Below are positions 8,834 to 15,383 of a DNA stretch of 27,239 nt, piece by piece. The stretch's first letter is position 1. Every line of letters starts with the position of its first letter. Below the pieces are notes generated by a model that worked only from the letters and a program-made list of their open reading frames with translations, did no database searches and was not told where the DNA came from. The stretch is taken from the NCBI GenBank assembly GCA_023432985.1, contig JAEZEQ010000055.1, positions 1 to 27,239 on the forward strand, in the 5' to 3' direction. A program made the position numbers and the translations under genes. The DNA comes from Bacteroidota bacterium (GTDB lineage Bacteria > Bacteroidota > Bacteroidia > CAIKAF01).

Positions 8834-9526
8834 TTATTGTTGTGCAAAAACGCGTTGCAGCAGGTCGGTGACCCGGGCATTCACATCGGTTCTGATTCTT
8901 TTTTCTTCCTTGGCTACATAAATAAACAAGCCGTCTAAGGCTTTACTTGTAGCGTGCGCAGCGAGGTTATCGGGGATTGGGTTCACCAAAGGGAGCGAAT
9001 TGTACTGGGTTGTAAATTGCGTCCACAATTGTTGAGCTCCAACACTTTCGAGCGAATTTTCAATTTTAGGTTGGAAGGCATTATACAAACCGTCGTAGGT
9101 TTTACTTCTGAGGTAAACCGTAGCGGCATCATCTTCGCCTTGCAAAATGGTAAAAGCGTCGTTTACGGTAAGTCCGTCTATGGCATTCCACAAAATAGGT
9201 TTGGCTTCAACGGCTGCATCTTCGGCGGCGCGGTTGATTTTTGTAATCAGCTGCGAACTGAGTCCGGGTATTATGGCATCCACCGTATTGGCAGCTGCAG
9301 TAGCTTCCTGGGGCAACATAATTTTCACGGCTGCATCCAGTAAATATCCGTCCTGGCGGTGCAATTGCGTGCTCGAGCTATCGGCTCCGTAGCGAAGCGC
9401 TTCTTTGAGTCCGGCCGCCACTTCATCTTCATTCAATTTGCCGTTAAACAAATCGCATGAATAAAAAGATCCGGCGGTAAAAACAAGAAGTAACACAGTT
9501 TTTATTTGCATTTTCATGTAGTGCAT
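8834..9526 (-). CDS. DUF4197 domain lipoprotein
   Basis: A 230-residue member of the DUF4197 family, recognised from the segments LKEALRYGAD, VKIMLPQEA, ALDGLFIYVAKEEKRIR and the C-terminal RVTDLLQRVF. The N terminus is a lipoprotein signal with a hydrophobic core (VLLLVFTAG) and a candidate lipidated Cys at C24 (FYSC), so the mature all-helical protein should be membrane-anchored. Biochemical function is unknown. The ATG at 9526 is the longest choice; ATGs at 9517 and 9511 would only shorten the signal n-region and are equally possible. A near-match to the -7 box (TACCTTTC, 9544-9551) lies upstream. It is convergent with the M1 peptidase gene and lies 94 bases downstream of gpsA on the same strand. 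Confidence 0.85.
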   Translation of the reverse strand: MHYMKMQIKTVLLLVFTAGSFYSCDLFNGKLNEDEVAAGLKEALRYGADSSSTQLHRQDGYLLDAAVKIMLPQEATAAANTVDAIIPGLSSQLITKINRAAEDAAVEAKPILWNAIDGLTVNDAFTILQGEDDAATVYLRSKTYDGLYNAFQPKIENSLESVGAQQLWTQFTTQYNSLPLVNPIPDNLAAHATSKALDGLFIYVAKEEKRIRTDVNARVTDLLQRVFAQQ

Positions 9527-9620
9527 GGTTTTAATTATAGAACGAAAGGTACGTTAAATTATTTGCTTAAGAAAAAGAGTCTCATATATTTTTTTGTTAA
9601 GCCGGGGGGATTTGGGGCTA

Positions 9621-10625
9621 TTATTTCAGAATAGGTTCGAGTTTACGAAAGGCTGTGCGGGGATTTTCGTGTCCGGCTACGACCTGAAAAACCGTTCGGC
9701 AAATGGGCATATTTTCGAAGGCGTGGTGGTAGCGCGATTCAAAACTTTGTACGGCATAATATCCTTCGGCGACCATGTTTACTTCCGCTTTAATTTGGTC
9801 CACATTTTTGCCTTGGGCCATTAAAATGCCAAAATTTCGGTTTCGGCTATGTGGACTGTAGCAGGTCACCAGTAAGTCGCCCAGGCAGGAAGAATCGTTG
9901 AGATTAATGGGAGAATCGGGGAAAGTTTGGTTCAGGAATAATTCGGCTTCTCTCCAGGCATTTGCGGCCAAAACGGCCTGAAAATTATCACCGTATTGAA
10001 GGCCTTGCGCAAGACCCATACCCACGGCGTAAATATTTTTCAGAACAGCTGCAAATTCCACCACTCTTAATTCGCTGTGATAGGTACAACTGATATAGGG
10101 ATTTCTGAAAAGTGCGGCTAATTTTTCGCCGAGGGCCTGATTATTCCCGGCCAGGGTAAGATAAGAGCGTTTCTCGTCAACAGCTTCCTCAGCATGGCAT
10201 GGGCCACCGATAAAAAAGAGATTAGGGGCTTGAATTTCCCAATTATCCTGGAGGAATTCCGTAAGAGTTTTATGATTACTAGGCAGCATGCCTTTGGCAG
10301 CGGAGATTACAATTTTATTTTTAAATAAATGCGATTGAATGAGGGGCAGGCTTACTTCGGCGAAAGCGGCAGGCACGGCAACAATAAGGATATCGGCATT
10401 TTCGGCATGGGCATGAAAAGAGTCAATAGCCCGGATGCGATTGCGATCGAGTGTGAGATTGGGAAAATAGCGCAGATTTGTGCCGTGCTGATTAAATTCC
10501 GTAACCGCATCCTTATTGCGCATATACCATAAAATCTGATTACCTGCATCCGAGAGAATTTTAGCCAAAGCCGTTCCCCAGGAACCGCCGCCAATCAGCA
10601 TTATTTTATTAGAAGAATAATTCAT
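9621..10625 (-). CDS. gpsA: NAD(P)H-dependent glycerol-3-phosphate dehydrogenase
   Basis: This enzyme reduces dihydroxyacetone phosphate to sn-glycerol 3-phosphate, the backbone of membrane phospholipids, in the cytoplasm. The Rossmann loop GGGSWGTA is at 12-19, followed by ILIVAVPA, SAAKGM with K111, GPCHAEEA (141-148) and the catalytic-domain lysine K196 in VLKNIYAVGMGLAQGL. Length is 334 residues, normal for GpsA. The usual GPS(F/H)A(K/E)E motif has Cys in place of Ser (C143). ATG at 10625 and an in-frame ATG at 10601 (M9) both keep the whole fold; a weak -7-like TACCTTTA at 10628-10635 would favour the shorter start. It is divergent from the acpH-like gene, and its product feeds the lipid pathway of cdsA and psd further along the window. 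Confidence 0.95.
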   Translation of the reverse strand: MNYSSNKIMLIGGGSWGTALAKILSDAGNQILWYMRNKDAVTEFNQHGTNLRYFPNLTLDRNRIRAIDSFHAHAENADILIVAVPAAFAEVSLPLIQSHLFKNKIVISAAKGMLPSNHKTLTEFLQDNWEIQAPNLFFIGGPCHAEEAVDEKRSYLTLAGNNQALGEKLAALFRNPYISCTYHSELRVVEFAAVLKNIYAVGMGLAQGLQYGDNFQAVLAANAWREAELFLNQTFPDSPINLNDSSCLGDLLVTCYSPHSRNRNFGILMAQGKNVDQIKAEVNMVAEGYYAVQSFESRYHHAFENMPICRTVFQVVAGHENPRTAFRKLEPILK

Positions 10626-10750
10626 GCCATAAAGGTAAAAAGAAAATAAAACCCCGGCATATCTTCGGATATTGCTTGCCGGAAGTGGTTATGGAAAAGC
10701 AAACGAATGCATTAAATAAGCAAGGTGAAGAGAAAAAGAGAGAAATAAGG

Positions 10751-10781
10751 TTGTTTATAAATAATATTCCCTTTAAATTTG
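10751..10781 (+). promoter_or_regulatory. Promoter of the acpH-like gene (TTG-N20-TAAATTTG)
   Basis: TTG at 10751-10753 and TAAATTTG at 10774-10781 are separated by 20 bases, close to the full Bacteroidota -33/-7 arrangement. The start codon is 44 bases beyond the box, giving a leader of about 40 bases that ends in an A-rich ribosome-binding region. Confidence 0.65.
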
Positions 10782-10825
10782 ACCAAATCACGCAAATAAA
10801 AAAAAACTAACAAAAAAAAGAGGCG

Positions 10826-11413
10826 TTGAATTATTTGGCACATGCATATTTGTCCTTCAATCAAGAAGAGCTTTTAGTAGGCAATTTTATCGGCGATTTT
10901 GTCAAGGGGAAGCAATGGGAAAACTATCCCTTAGAGATGGCAAAGGGAATATTATTGCATAGAGAGATTGATTATTTTACCGACAGGCATCCGGAATTTA
11001 TCAAGTGTAAGCGTTTATTATCGCCACATATGGGGCATTATGCAACCTTATTTCCCGATTTGATATTCGATCATTTTCTGGCCAATGATGCCCGTTATTT
11101 CAGTAATGATAGTTTGAAAGAATTCAGCGAAAAAGTATATCAATCGGTCGAATTAAAAATAGACCATGTACCCAAGGATTTCAGTTATATATTTTGGCGT
11201 ATAAAATCGGGGAATTGGTTATACACCTATCGTTTCAGAGGGGGAATTGAAAATGCGATACGGGGATTGGTTCGCCGCAGCAATGCACCATTCGAAGAGA
11301 CCATTGCAGTAGATTTATTCAGGAAACATGCGCAAGAGATGGAAGAGAGCTATCAAATCTTTTTCCCCGAGCTCGAAAGTTTTGTTAAGGAATTGTTATA
11401 CAACACCCCTTAA
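10826..11413 (+). CDS. Acyl carrier protein phosphodiesterase-like protein (DUF479/AcpH family)
   Basis: A 195-residue cytoplasmic protein of the AcpH family, whose characterised member removes the 4'-phosphopantetheine arm from holo-ACP. Family marks are the N terminus MNYLAHAYLS, GNFIGDFVKG, GILLHREIDYFTDRHP and LFPDLIFDHFLA; the histidines and aspartates in these stretches resemble an HD-type metal site. The start is a TTG codon at 10826: there is no upstream in-frame ATG, the protein aligns from this residue, and AAAAAAAAGAGG lies just upstream. It has a well-formed promoter and is divergent from gpsA. Many members outside Gammaproteobacteria are untested, so the exact activity is inference. 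Confidence 0.85.
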   Translation: MNYLAHAYLSFNQEELLVGNFIGDFVKGKQWENYPLEMAKGILLHREIDYFTDRHPEFIKCKRLLSPHMGHYATLFPDLIFDHFLANDARYFSNDSLKEFSEKVYQSVELKIDHVPKDFSYIFWRIKSGNWLYTYRFRGGIENAIRGLVRRSNAPFEETIAVDLFRKHAQEMEESYQIFFPELESFVKELLYNTP

Positions 11414-11436
11414 CAACAAAAAAGAGGGGGGCGACT

Positions 11437-11444
11437 TATTTTTG
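11437..11444 (+). promoter_or_regulatory. Bacteroidota -7 box upstream of the M23 peptidase gene
   Basis: TATTTTTG matches TAnnTTTG and lies 11 bases before the ATG at 11456, in the 42-base gap after the acpH-like gene. The predicted leader is about 8 bases. No -33 TTG is seen. Confidence 0.5.
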
Positions 11445-11455
11445 CATAAGAAGTT

Positions 11456-12295
11456 ATGAGGGGAATTTTATTATTAAGCAGTATTTTACTATTCGTTATA
11501 CGGGGTTCGGCACAGTATGAGTCGGACACTTTGGCATATGCTGAGCCAGATTCCATGATAGATATGAGCAGTTTGATTCCGGCCGGAGAGTGGTACAATC
11601 AATGGGATACGGCCGTGGTTCACTATTATGGTCCGGCTACGGTTGAGATGTTTGCCAATAAAGCATTAAAATTGGTATATGATAAAGAATGTGATTTCTT
11701 TTTTCCGGTTCCCAATGGGCGCATAACCTCGAAATGGGGTCCTCGCGGGCGACGCGGGCGCATGCATAAAGGGGTGGATATAGATTTAGAGAGTGGAGAT
11801 CCGGTTTATGCGGCTTTCGAAGGAATGGTTCGTATTTCGCAGTATAGTTCGTCTTATGGGAATGTGGTTATTTTGCGTCATCCGAACGGACTGGAAACCT
11901 ATTATGCGCATTTATCCAAGCTGAATGTAAGGCCGGGCGAATATGTTATGGCCGGTCAGGAAATAGGCCTGGGCGGAAATACAGGGCGTTCCTATGGATC
12001 TCATTTGCATTTCGAAATTCGATTTTTAGGCCAAGCCATAAATCCGGCTATTATCATAGATCTTGCCAAACAAGAATTGGCAACGGTAGAATATATTCCT
12101 TATAAATATGGGAAAGGCAAAGATAGCGGCGTATTTGCACGTGCTTTACAAGAGAAATTTCACCAGGTGAGACCCGGGGACGATTTACACGTAATAGCCG
12201 AGTTGTATTGTGTGCCCGTGACCACCTTAATGTCCCTGAACAATATCAGCGAGAACGCCAGTTTGCTCATAGATGCGAAGATTCGCTACCAATAA
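11456..12295 (+). CDS. Secreted M23-family peptidoglycan endopeptidase with LysM-like tail
   Basis: A 279-residue exported protein with a signal peptide at about 1-20 (ending GSAQ). The M23 (LytM/lysostaphin) domain spans about 80-205 and has all zinc and catalytic positions: H104 and D108 in MHKGVDID, H152 in YYAHL, and H183/H185 in SHLHFEIR. It should therefore be active rather than a degenerate EnvC-type domain, cutting peptide cross-links of peptidoglycan. Residues 234-278 (QVRPGDDLHVIAELYCVP, then LMSLNNI) form a LysM-like module at the C terminus, a likely peptidoglycan anchor. Residues 21-75 are an undefined N-terminal region. A -7 box lies 11 bases upstream and a hairpin terminator follows about 100 bases downstream. 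Confidence 0.92.
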   Translation: MRGILLLSSILLFVIRGSAQYESDTLAYAEPDSMIDMSSLIPAGEWYNQWDTAVVHYYGPATVEMFANKALKLVYDKECDFFFPVPNGRITSKWGPRGRRGRMHKGVDIDLESGDPVYAAFEGMVRISQYSSSYGNVVILRHPNGLETYYAHLSKLNVRPGEYVMAGQEIGLGGNTGRSYGSHLHFEIRFLGQAINPAIIIDLAKQELATVEYIPYKYGKGKDSGVFARALQEKFHQVRPGDDLHVIAELYCVPVTTLMSLNNISENASLLIDAKIRYQ

Positions 12296-12327
12296 AAATA
12301 TTTCAGATTTAATGCGTTGAAATTATA

Positions 12328-12341
12328 CTTCCCAAGGGAAG
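12328..12341. repeat. Short inverted repeat downstream of the M23 gene
   Basis: CTTCCC-AA-GGGAAG is a 6-bp inverted repeat with a 2-base centre, 33 bases past the M23 stop. It lacks a T run, so it is either a weak RNA hairpin or a protein site. Its role is unknown. Confidence 0.35.
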
Positions 12342-12399
12342 CAATAGGCATTGTTTATATAGAAAAGAATAAGAAAATTCAAGACCCTTATAAAACGCA

Positions 12400-12428
12400 A
12401 AAAGGAATTGTAAATACAATTCCTTTTC
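12400..12428. terminator. Bidirectional terminator between M23 and NUDIX genes
   Basis: A long AT-rich stem (12400-12411 with 12416-12428; short loop near 12412-12415) begins with AAAAGG and ends with CCTTTT. Both convergent genes could use it, though it lies about 100 bases from each stop codon and has short T runs. Confidence 0.6.
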
Positions 12429-12529
12429 ACGACTAAATCTAAACCTATGAAATAAACTTACCTGCATAGAATATTACAAATGTTATGCCAAGTTATACTT
12501 AGGATACTCTTAAATTGGTTAAACAAATC

Positions 12530-13108
12530 TTAAATTGAATCGAGGAATTCGCGCAGACTTCGGAATGTTTTTTCTCGTAATTCCCGGTGTTTTTCGGCAT
12601 TTGCCCAGATATAATCGCTGATATCTTCTTCGGCTTGCAGCTTTAGGTTTTTTTGTTGGCTATGCATGGCAAACCAGCGAGTTTCTTTAAAATAGGGGGT
12701 ATCGTTCATCAGGTAGGCATGATAAGTAGAGCCCAACTCCTTGGTTATTTTCAGGTCGTGCAGGCCACATTCTTCCTCCACTTCTCTTAGGGCTGCCGTT
12801 TCAAAATCTTCACCTTTATCGAGTTTGCCTTTGGGCAGGTCGTACATGTCCCGGCGCACTATCCATAAAATTTCATTATTATTATTTTGAACAATGCCTC
12901 CGGCGGCCGGTGCCGGTTCGAAATAGGGTAATAATTCCCCAATAAAGGAATCAAATGAACAAATGCGCATAGTGCAATCCTCCATATCCTCCTTCAAGGC
13001 ATTCAGCATGGCAATTACCACATCTTGCCCTGTTTGTTGAGAAGTTTTGTCTATTTCGAGTAGAAAACGCGTGTTCTTTACAAAAACTTTAAATACTTTT
13101 GTCGTCAT
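12530..13108 (-). CDS. NUDIX hydrolase
   Basis: A 192-residue NUDIX-fold pyrophosphohydrolase. The Nudix box is complete: G94, five residues, E100, seven residues, R108-E109-V110, E112-E113, G115-L116, giving the Mg2+ site. Residues 1-65 form an N-terminal extension of unknown function that is not part of the core. The substrate (a nucleoside diphosphate linked to X) cannot be deduced. I set the start at 13108 (MTTKVFKVFV) rather than the longer frame to 13222, because the extra 38 residues are pyrE antisense and unlike the family. This start shares two bases with the divergent pyrE start (CATG at 13106-13109). A near -7 box, TACTTTTA (13132-13139, minus strand), lies inside pyrE. Confidence 0.88.
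   Translation of the reverse strand: MTTKVFKVFVKNTRFLLEIDKTSQQTGQDVVIAMLNALKEDMEDCTMRICSFDSFIGELLPYFEPAPAAGGIVQNNNNEILWIVRRDMYDLPKGKLDKGEDFETAALREVEEECGLHDLKITKELGSTYHAYLMNDTPYFKETRWFAMHSQQKNLKLQAEEDISDYIWANAEKHRELREKTFRSLREFLDSI
13094..13101 (+). promoter_or_regulatory. Bacteroidota -7 box of pyrE, inside the NUDIX gene
   Basis: TACTTTTG is an exact TAnnTTTG match located within the first codons of the divergent NUDIX gene. It ends 5 bases before the pyrE ATG, so the predicted transcript has almost no leader. Confidence 0.5.
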
Positions 13109-13748
13109 GATATTTACTGAAGAAAGTGCCATAAAAGTAGCAGAATATTTGTTAAAAAAACAAGCTGTGAAATTAAACTCCACAACGCCTTTTGTTTGGG
13201 CATCGGGGTGGAACTCGCCCATATATTGCGATAATAGAAAAACGCTTTCCTATCCCGAATTGCGTAATTATATACGTCAACAATTTGTGCAGGCTGCACG
13301 CGAAAAAATTGCTCATATAGATGCGGTTGCCGGTGTGGCCACAGGGGGTATAGCGCACGGCGTATTATTGGCTCAGGAATTGGGTTTACCCTTTTTGTAT
13401 GTGCGTAGCGCGGCCAAAGGTCATGGCATGCAAAACTTAATCGAAGGCGAAATTCCGGTGGGACGTACCGTTTTGGTGGTTGAAGATCTGGTAAGCACCG
13501 GTGGAAGTTCGCTCCAGGCCGTTACCGCATTGCGCGAAGCCGGATGCGAAGTGAAAAGCATGTTTACCGTTTTCGATTATGATTTTGATGTGAAAAAAGA
13601 AAATTTCAAAAAGGCAAATTGCGAATTGATTTCTCTAACCAATTACGAATACGTGCTTAAAGCCGCATTAGAAATGGATTATATTCGCGAAAATGAAGTC
13701 GAAATATTACAGGAATGGAGATCCAATCCTCAGTCCTGGAAAAAATAA
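13107..13748 (+). CDS. pyrE: Orotate phosphoribosyltransferase
   Basis: It transfers phosphoribose from PRPP to orotate to form OMP, the fifth step of UMP synthesis, in the cytoplasm. The 213-residue product has the type I PRTase fold: the PRPP motif VLVVEDLVSTGGSS at 122-135, the mobile catalytic loop RSAAKGHGMQNLIEG at 100-114 (K104 and H106), and GVATGGIAHG near 76-85. The start at 13107 (MIFTEESAIKVAEYLL) is preferred to the longer frame from 13047: it gives the family's normal N terminus, and the extra residues are NUDIX antisense. No other ATG is near. The gene is divergent from NUDIX with overlapping start codons and is followed by the SRPBCC gene after 26 bases. pyrD, the preceding step, is also in this window. 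Confidence 0.95.
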   Translation: MIFTEESAIKVAEYLLKKQAVKLNSTTPFVWASGWNSPIYCDNRKTLSYPELRNYIRQQFVQAAREKIAHIDAVAGVATGGIAHGVLLAQELGLPFLYVRSAAKGHGMQNLIEGEIPVGRTVLVVEDLVSTGGSSLQAVTALREAGCEVKSMFTVFDYDFDVKKENFKKANCELISLTNYEYVLKAALEMDYIRENEVEILQEWRSNPQSWKK

Positions 13749-13774
13749 TAACGAAAAACAGCAAATACGAAACG

Positions 13775-14182
13775 ATGGAAATCAATACAGAAAAGGAATT
13801 AGTGAATGCAAGTTCCGAGGTAGTTTTTACTTACTTATCGGATATGAATAATTTTAAGGATATGTTGCCCAAATCGGCTACAGATTGGCATGCAACAGCA
13901 GAAAACTGTTCCTTTAAAATTGGAGGCATGGCCAAAATAGGTCTGCAATACCGTAGCAAACTTGCACATAGCAAAATAGACATGACTTCATACGGAGATG
14001 TGATGTTTCCTTATGATTTGGCCATTTTAATCGAAGAAAATGATGCCCAATCTTGCTATATACATATGGAATTTAAAGGCGATGTAAACCCTTTTATGAA
14101 AATGATGGTGGAAGCTCCGCTGAAAAATTTCTTCGGTTATTGGGGCCATGCGCTTAAAAAGCACTTCGATTCGCAAGCTTAA
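13775..14182 (+). CDS. SRPBCC-fold (START-like) protein
   Basis: A 135-residue protein with the SRPBCC pattern: an N-terminal strand (INTEKELVNAS), a helix (SEVVFTYLSDMNNFKDMLP), a set of beta strands and a long C-terminal helix (APLKNFFGYWGHALKKHF). Such proteins bind hydrophobic ligands or act as polyketide cyclase-like proteins; the ligand is unknown here. There is no signal peptide, so it is cytoplasmic. I chose ATG 13775 over the longer frame from 13715, which would overlap pyrE by 34 bases and begin with unrelated residues. It follows pyrE by 26 bases and is probably in the same transcript. Its stop codon overlaps the stop of the convergent birA gene (TTAA, 14179-14182). Confidence 0.82.
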   Translation: MEINTEKELVNASSEVVFTYLSDMNNFKDMLPKSATDWHATAENCSFKIGGMAKIGLQYRSKLAHSKIDMTSYGDVMFPYDLAILIEENDAQSCYIHMEFKGDVNPFMKMMVEAPLKNFFGYWGHALKKHFDSQA

Positions 14183-14922
14183 AAAATAAATTTAATTTCT
14201 TTTATATCATAAAGTCCTGACAGCCCGTCAGGATTTTCTGTTTTTAAACGACCCCAGGAATCAATCCCTGTAATTTTGACATGCATGTTAATTCCGTCTT
14301 TTTGAATTTCTACGAATTGACCAAAACCGTATACATGCGAAAGATATTCTTCTTCCAATGCAGCTGTTCCGGCGATGAGCCATTTCTTATATACCCTATC
14401 CATATATTGCAACATAGATTCCAATACCGTGGTTATCTCATGATCCATCCCCGTTTCAATTTTGAGTGAAGTGGCGGGTAATGGGAAAGTTGGAAAGTGT
14501 ATTTCGTTCACATTCAGTCCAATTCCAATAATACTTTCAGTGATATATTTTTCCGTACTTGTATTTTCAATGAGAATGCCGGCTATTTTTTTATGTTGAA
14601 TCAGTATATCATTGGGCCATTTAATGAGGGCGGGGAGCTTCCAATCCTGCAGCATTTTCACCAAAGCCAGACTTGTGAACATGCTCAATACGAATGGAGT
14701 AGTAGAGGGGAGTCGTTGCGGAAGCAATTTAATGGAAGCTGCAATATTCAGTCCGCTTCCTGCGTGCCAGCTGTTTCCTTTTTGTCCCCGTCCCGCAGTT
14801 TGTGCGCCGGCATAAATGCAGTCTCCGGACGCGAAGGCGCTGCTATTTTCGCGCATATAGCTGTTCGTTGAAGCGCAAACGGGAATATATGTGACAGAAA
14901 GGCCGATTATTTGATGTAGCAT
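14179..14922 (-). CDS. birA: Biotin--[acetyl-CoA-carboxylase] ligase (single-domain)
   Basis: It activates biotin as biotinyl-AMP and attaches it to the biotin carboxyl carrier protein of acetyl-CoA carboxylase and similar enzymes. The protein is 247 residues from the start at 14922 (MLHQIIGLSVTYIPVCASTNSY). Motifs are STNS, the ATP/biotin loop AGAQTAGRGQKGNSW (39-51), LIKWPNDILI, KIAGILIE and GIGLNVN. The C-terminal SH3-like domain (LSHVYGFGQFVEIQ, GRLKTENPDGLSGLYDIKE) is present. There is no N-terminal DNA-binding domain, so this is an enzyme only and not a bio-operon repressor. The longer frame to 14985 runs into the divergent rsfS gene and is rejected. The gene is convergent with the SRPBCC gene and shares stop-codon bases with it. 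Confidence 0.94.
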   Translation of the reverse strand: MLHQIIGLSVTYIPVCASTNSYMRENSSAFASGDCIYAGAQTAGRGQKGNSWHAGSGLNIAASIKLLPQRLPSTTPFVLSMFTSLALVKMLQDWKLPALIKWPNDILIQHKKIAGILIENTSTEKYITESIIGIGLNVNEIHFPTFPLPATSLKIETGMDHEITTVLESMLQYMDRVYKKWLIAGTAALEEEYLSHVYGFGQFVEIQKDGINMHVKITGIDSWGRLKTENPDGLSGLYDIKEIKFIF

Positions 14923-14945
14923 ATTTTTTGTTCCAAGTGTATTAT

Positions 14946-14953
14946 TACCTTTG
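14946..14953 (+). promoter_or_regulatory. Bacteroidota -7 box of the rsfS-ftsH-cdsA-psd operon
   Basis: TACCTTTG matches TAnnTTTG, 16 bases before the rsfS ATG, in the 47-base gap to divergent birA. TTTG at 14927-14930 could be a -33 element, but its 15-base spacing is shorter than the usual 19-21. Confidence 0.6.
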
Positions 14954-14969
14954 CAAGATACTATAGAGC

Positions 14970-15344
14970 ATGACAAAGAAAACAAAACAGGATCAAGAAA
15001 AAAACAAATTGGTCGAACTCATTGTAATGGGTTTAGAAGACAAAAAAGCAAAAGATATACAGATACTCGATTTGCGCCATTTACCCAATGCCGTTTGTGC
15101 CTATTTTATAGTGGCCACAGGCGATTCCACCACACAAGTGAAGGCATTATGCGATTCGGTATATGATAAAGTATACAAAGAATCGAACGAAAAACCCTGG
15201 CATATAGAAGGTGAACAAAATGCAGAATGGGTTTTGGTGGACTACAGCGATGTGGTTTGTCATATATTTTTACCTGAAGTTAGAGAATTTTATGGATTGG
15301 AATCCTTGTGGGCAGATGCCGAAATTACACATGTAGGAGCCTAA
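14970..15344 (+). CDS. rsfS: Ribosomal silencing factor RsfS
   Basis: RsfS binds uL14 on the large ribosomal subunit and blocks joining with the small subunit under nutrient limitation. The 124-residue protein shows the family landmarks ILDLRHL, CAYFIVATGDS, KPWHIEGEQNAEWVLVDY and VVCHIFLPEVREFYGLESLW. The first 12 residues are a lysine-rich extension. It heads the operon rsfS-ftsH-cdsA-psd, with ftsH starting 39 bases downstream, and is divergent from birA. The -7 box at 14946-14953 fits this start. The neighbourhood (birA, rsfS, ftsH, cdsA) is a familiar one in Bacteroidota. Confidence 0.95.
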   Translation: MTKKTKQDQEKNKLVELIVMGLEDKKAKDIQILDLRHLPNAVCAYFIVATGDSTTQVKALCDSVYDKVYKESNEKPWHIEGEQNAEWVLVDYSDVVCHIFLPEVREFYGLESLWADAEITHVGA

Positions 15345-15383
15345 TCTTTAAAACTATTATTCCATTTTTTATATAATTTATTT

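Noticed and set aside
9566..9601. CTTAA...TTAAG inverted repeat between gpsA and the DUF4197 gene as a terminator
   Set aside because: The stem is almost all A-T with a mismatch and a long loop, so it is too weak to call.
12508..12537. Direct repeat TCTTAAATTG (12508-12517 and 12528-12537) at the NUDIX 3' end
   Set aside because: Only 10 bases, AT-rich and partly coding; such a repeat is expected by chance.
13047..13106. N-terminal extension of pyrE upstream of 13107
   Set aside because: It encodes residues absent from orotate phosphoribosyltransferases and is antisense to the NUDIX gene; 13107 is the natural start.
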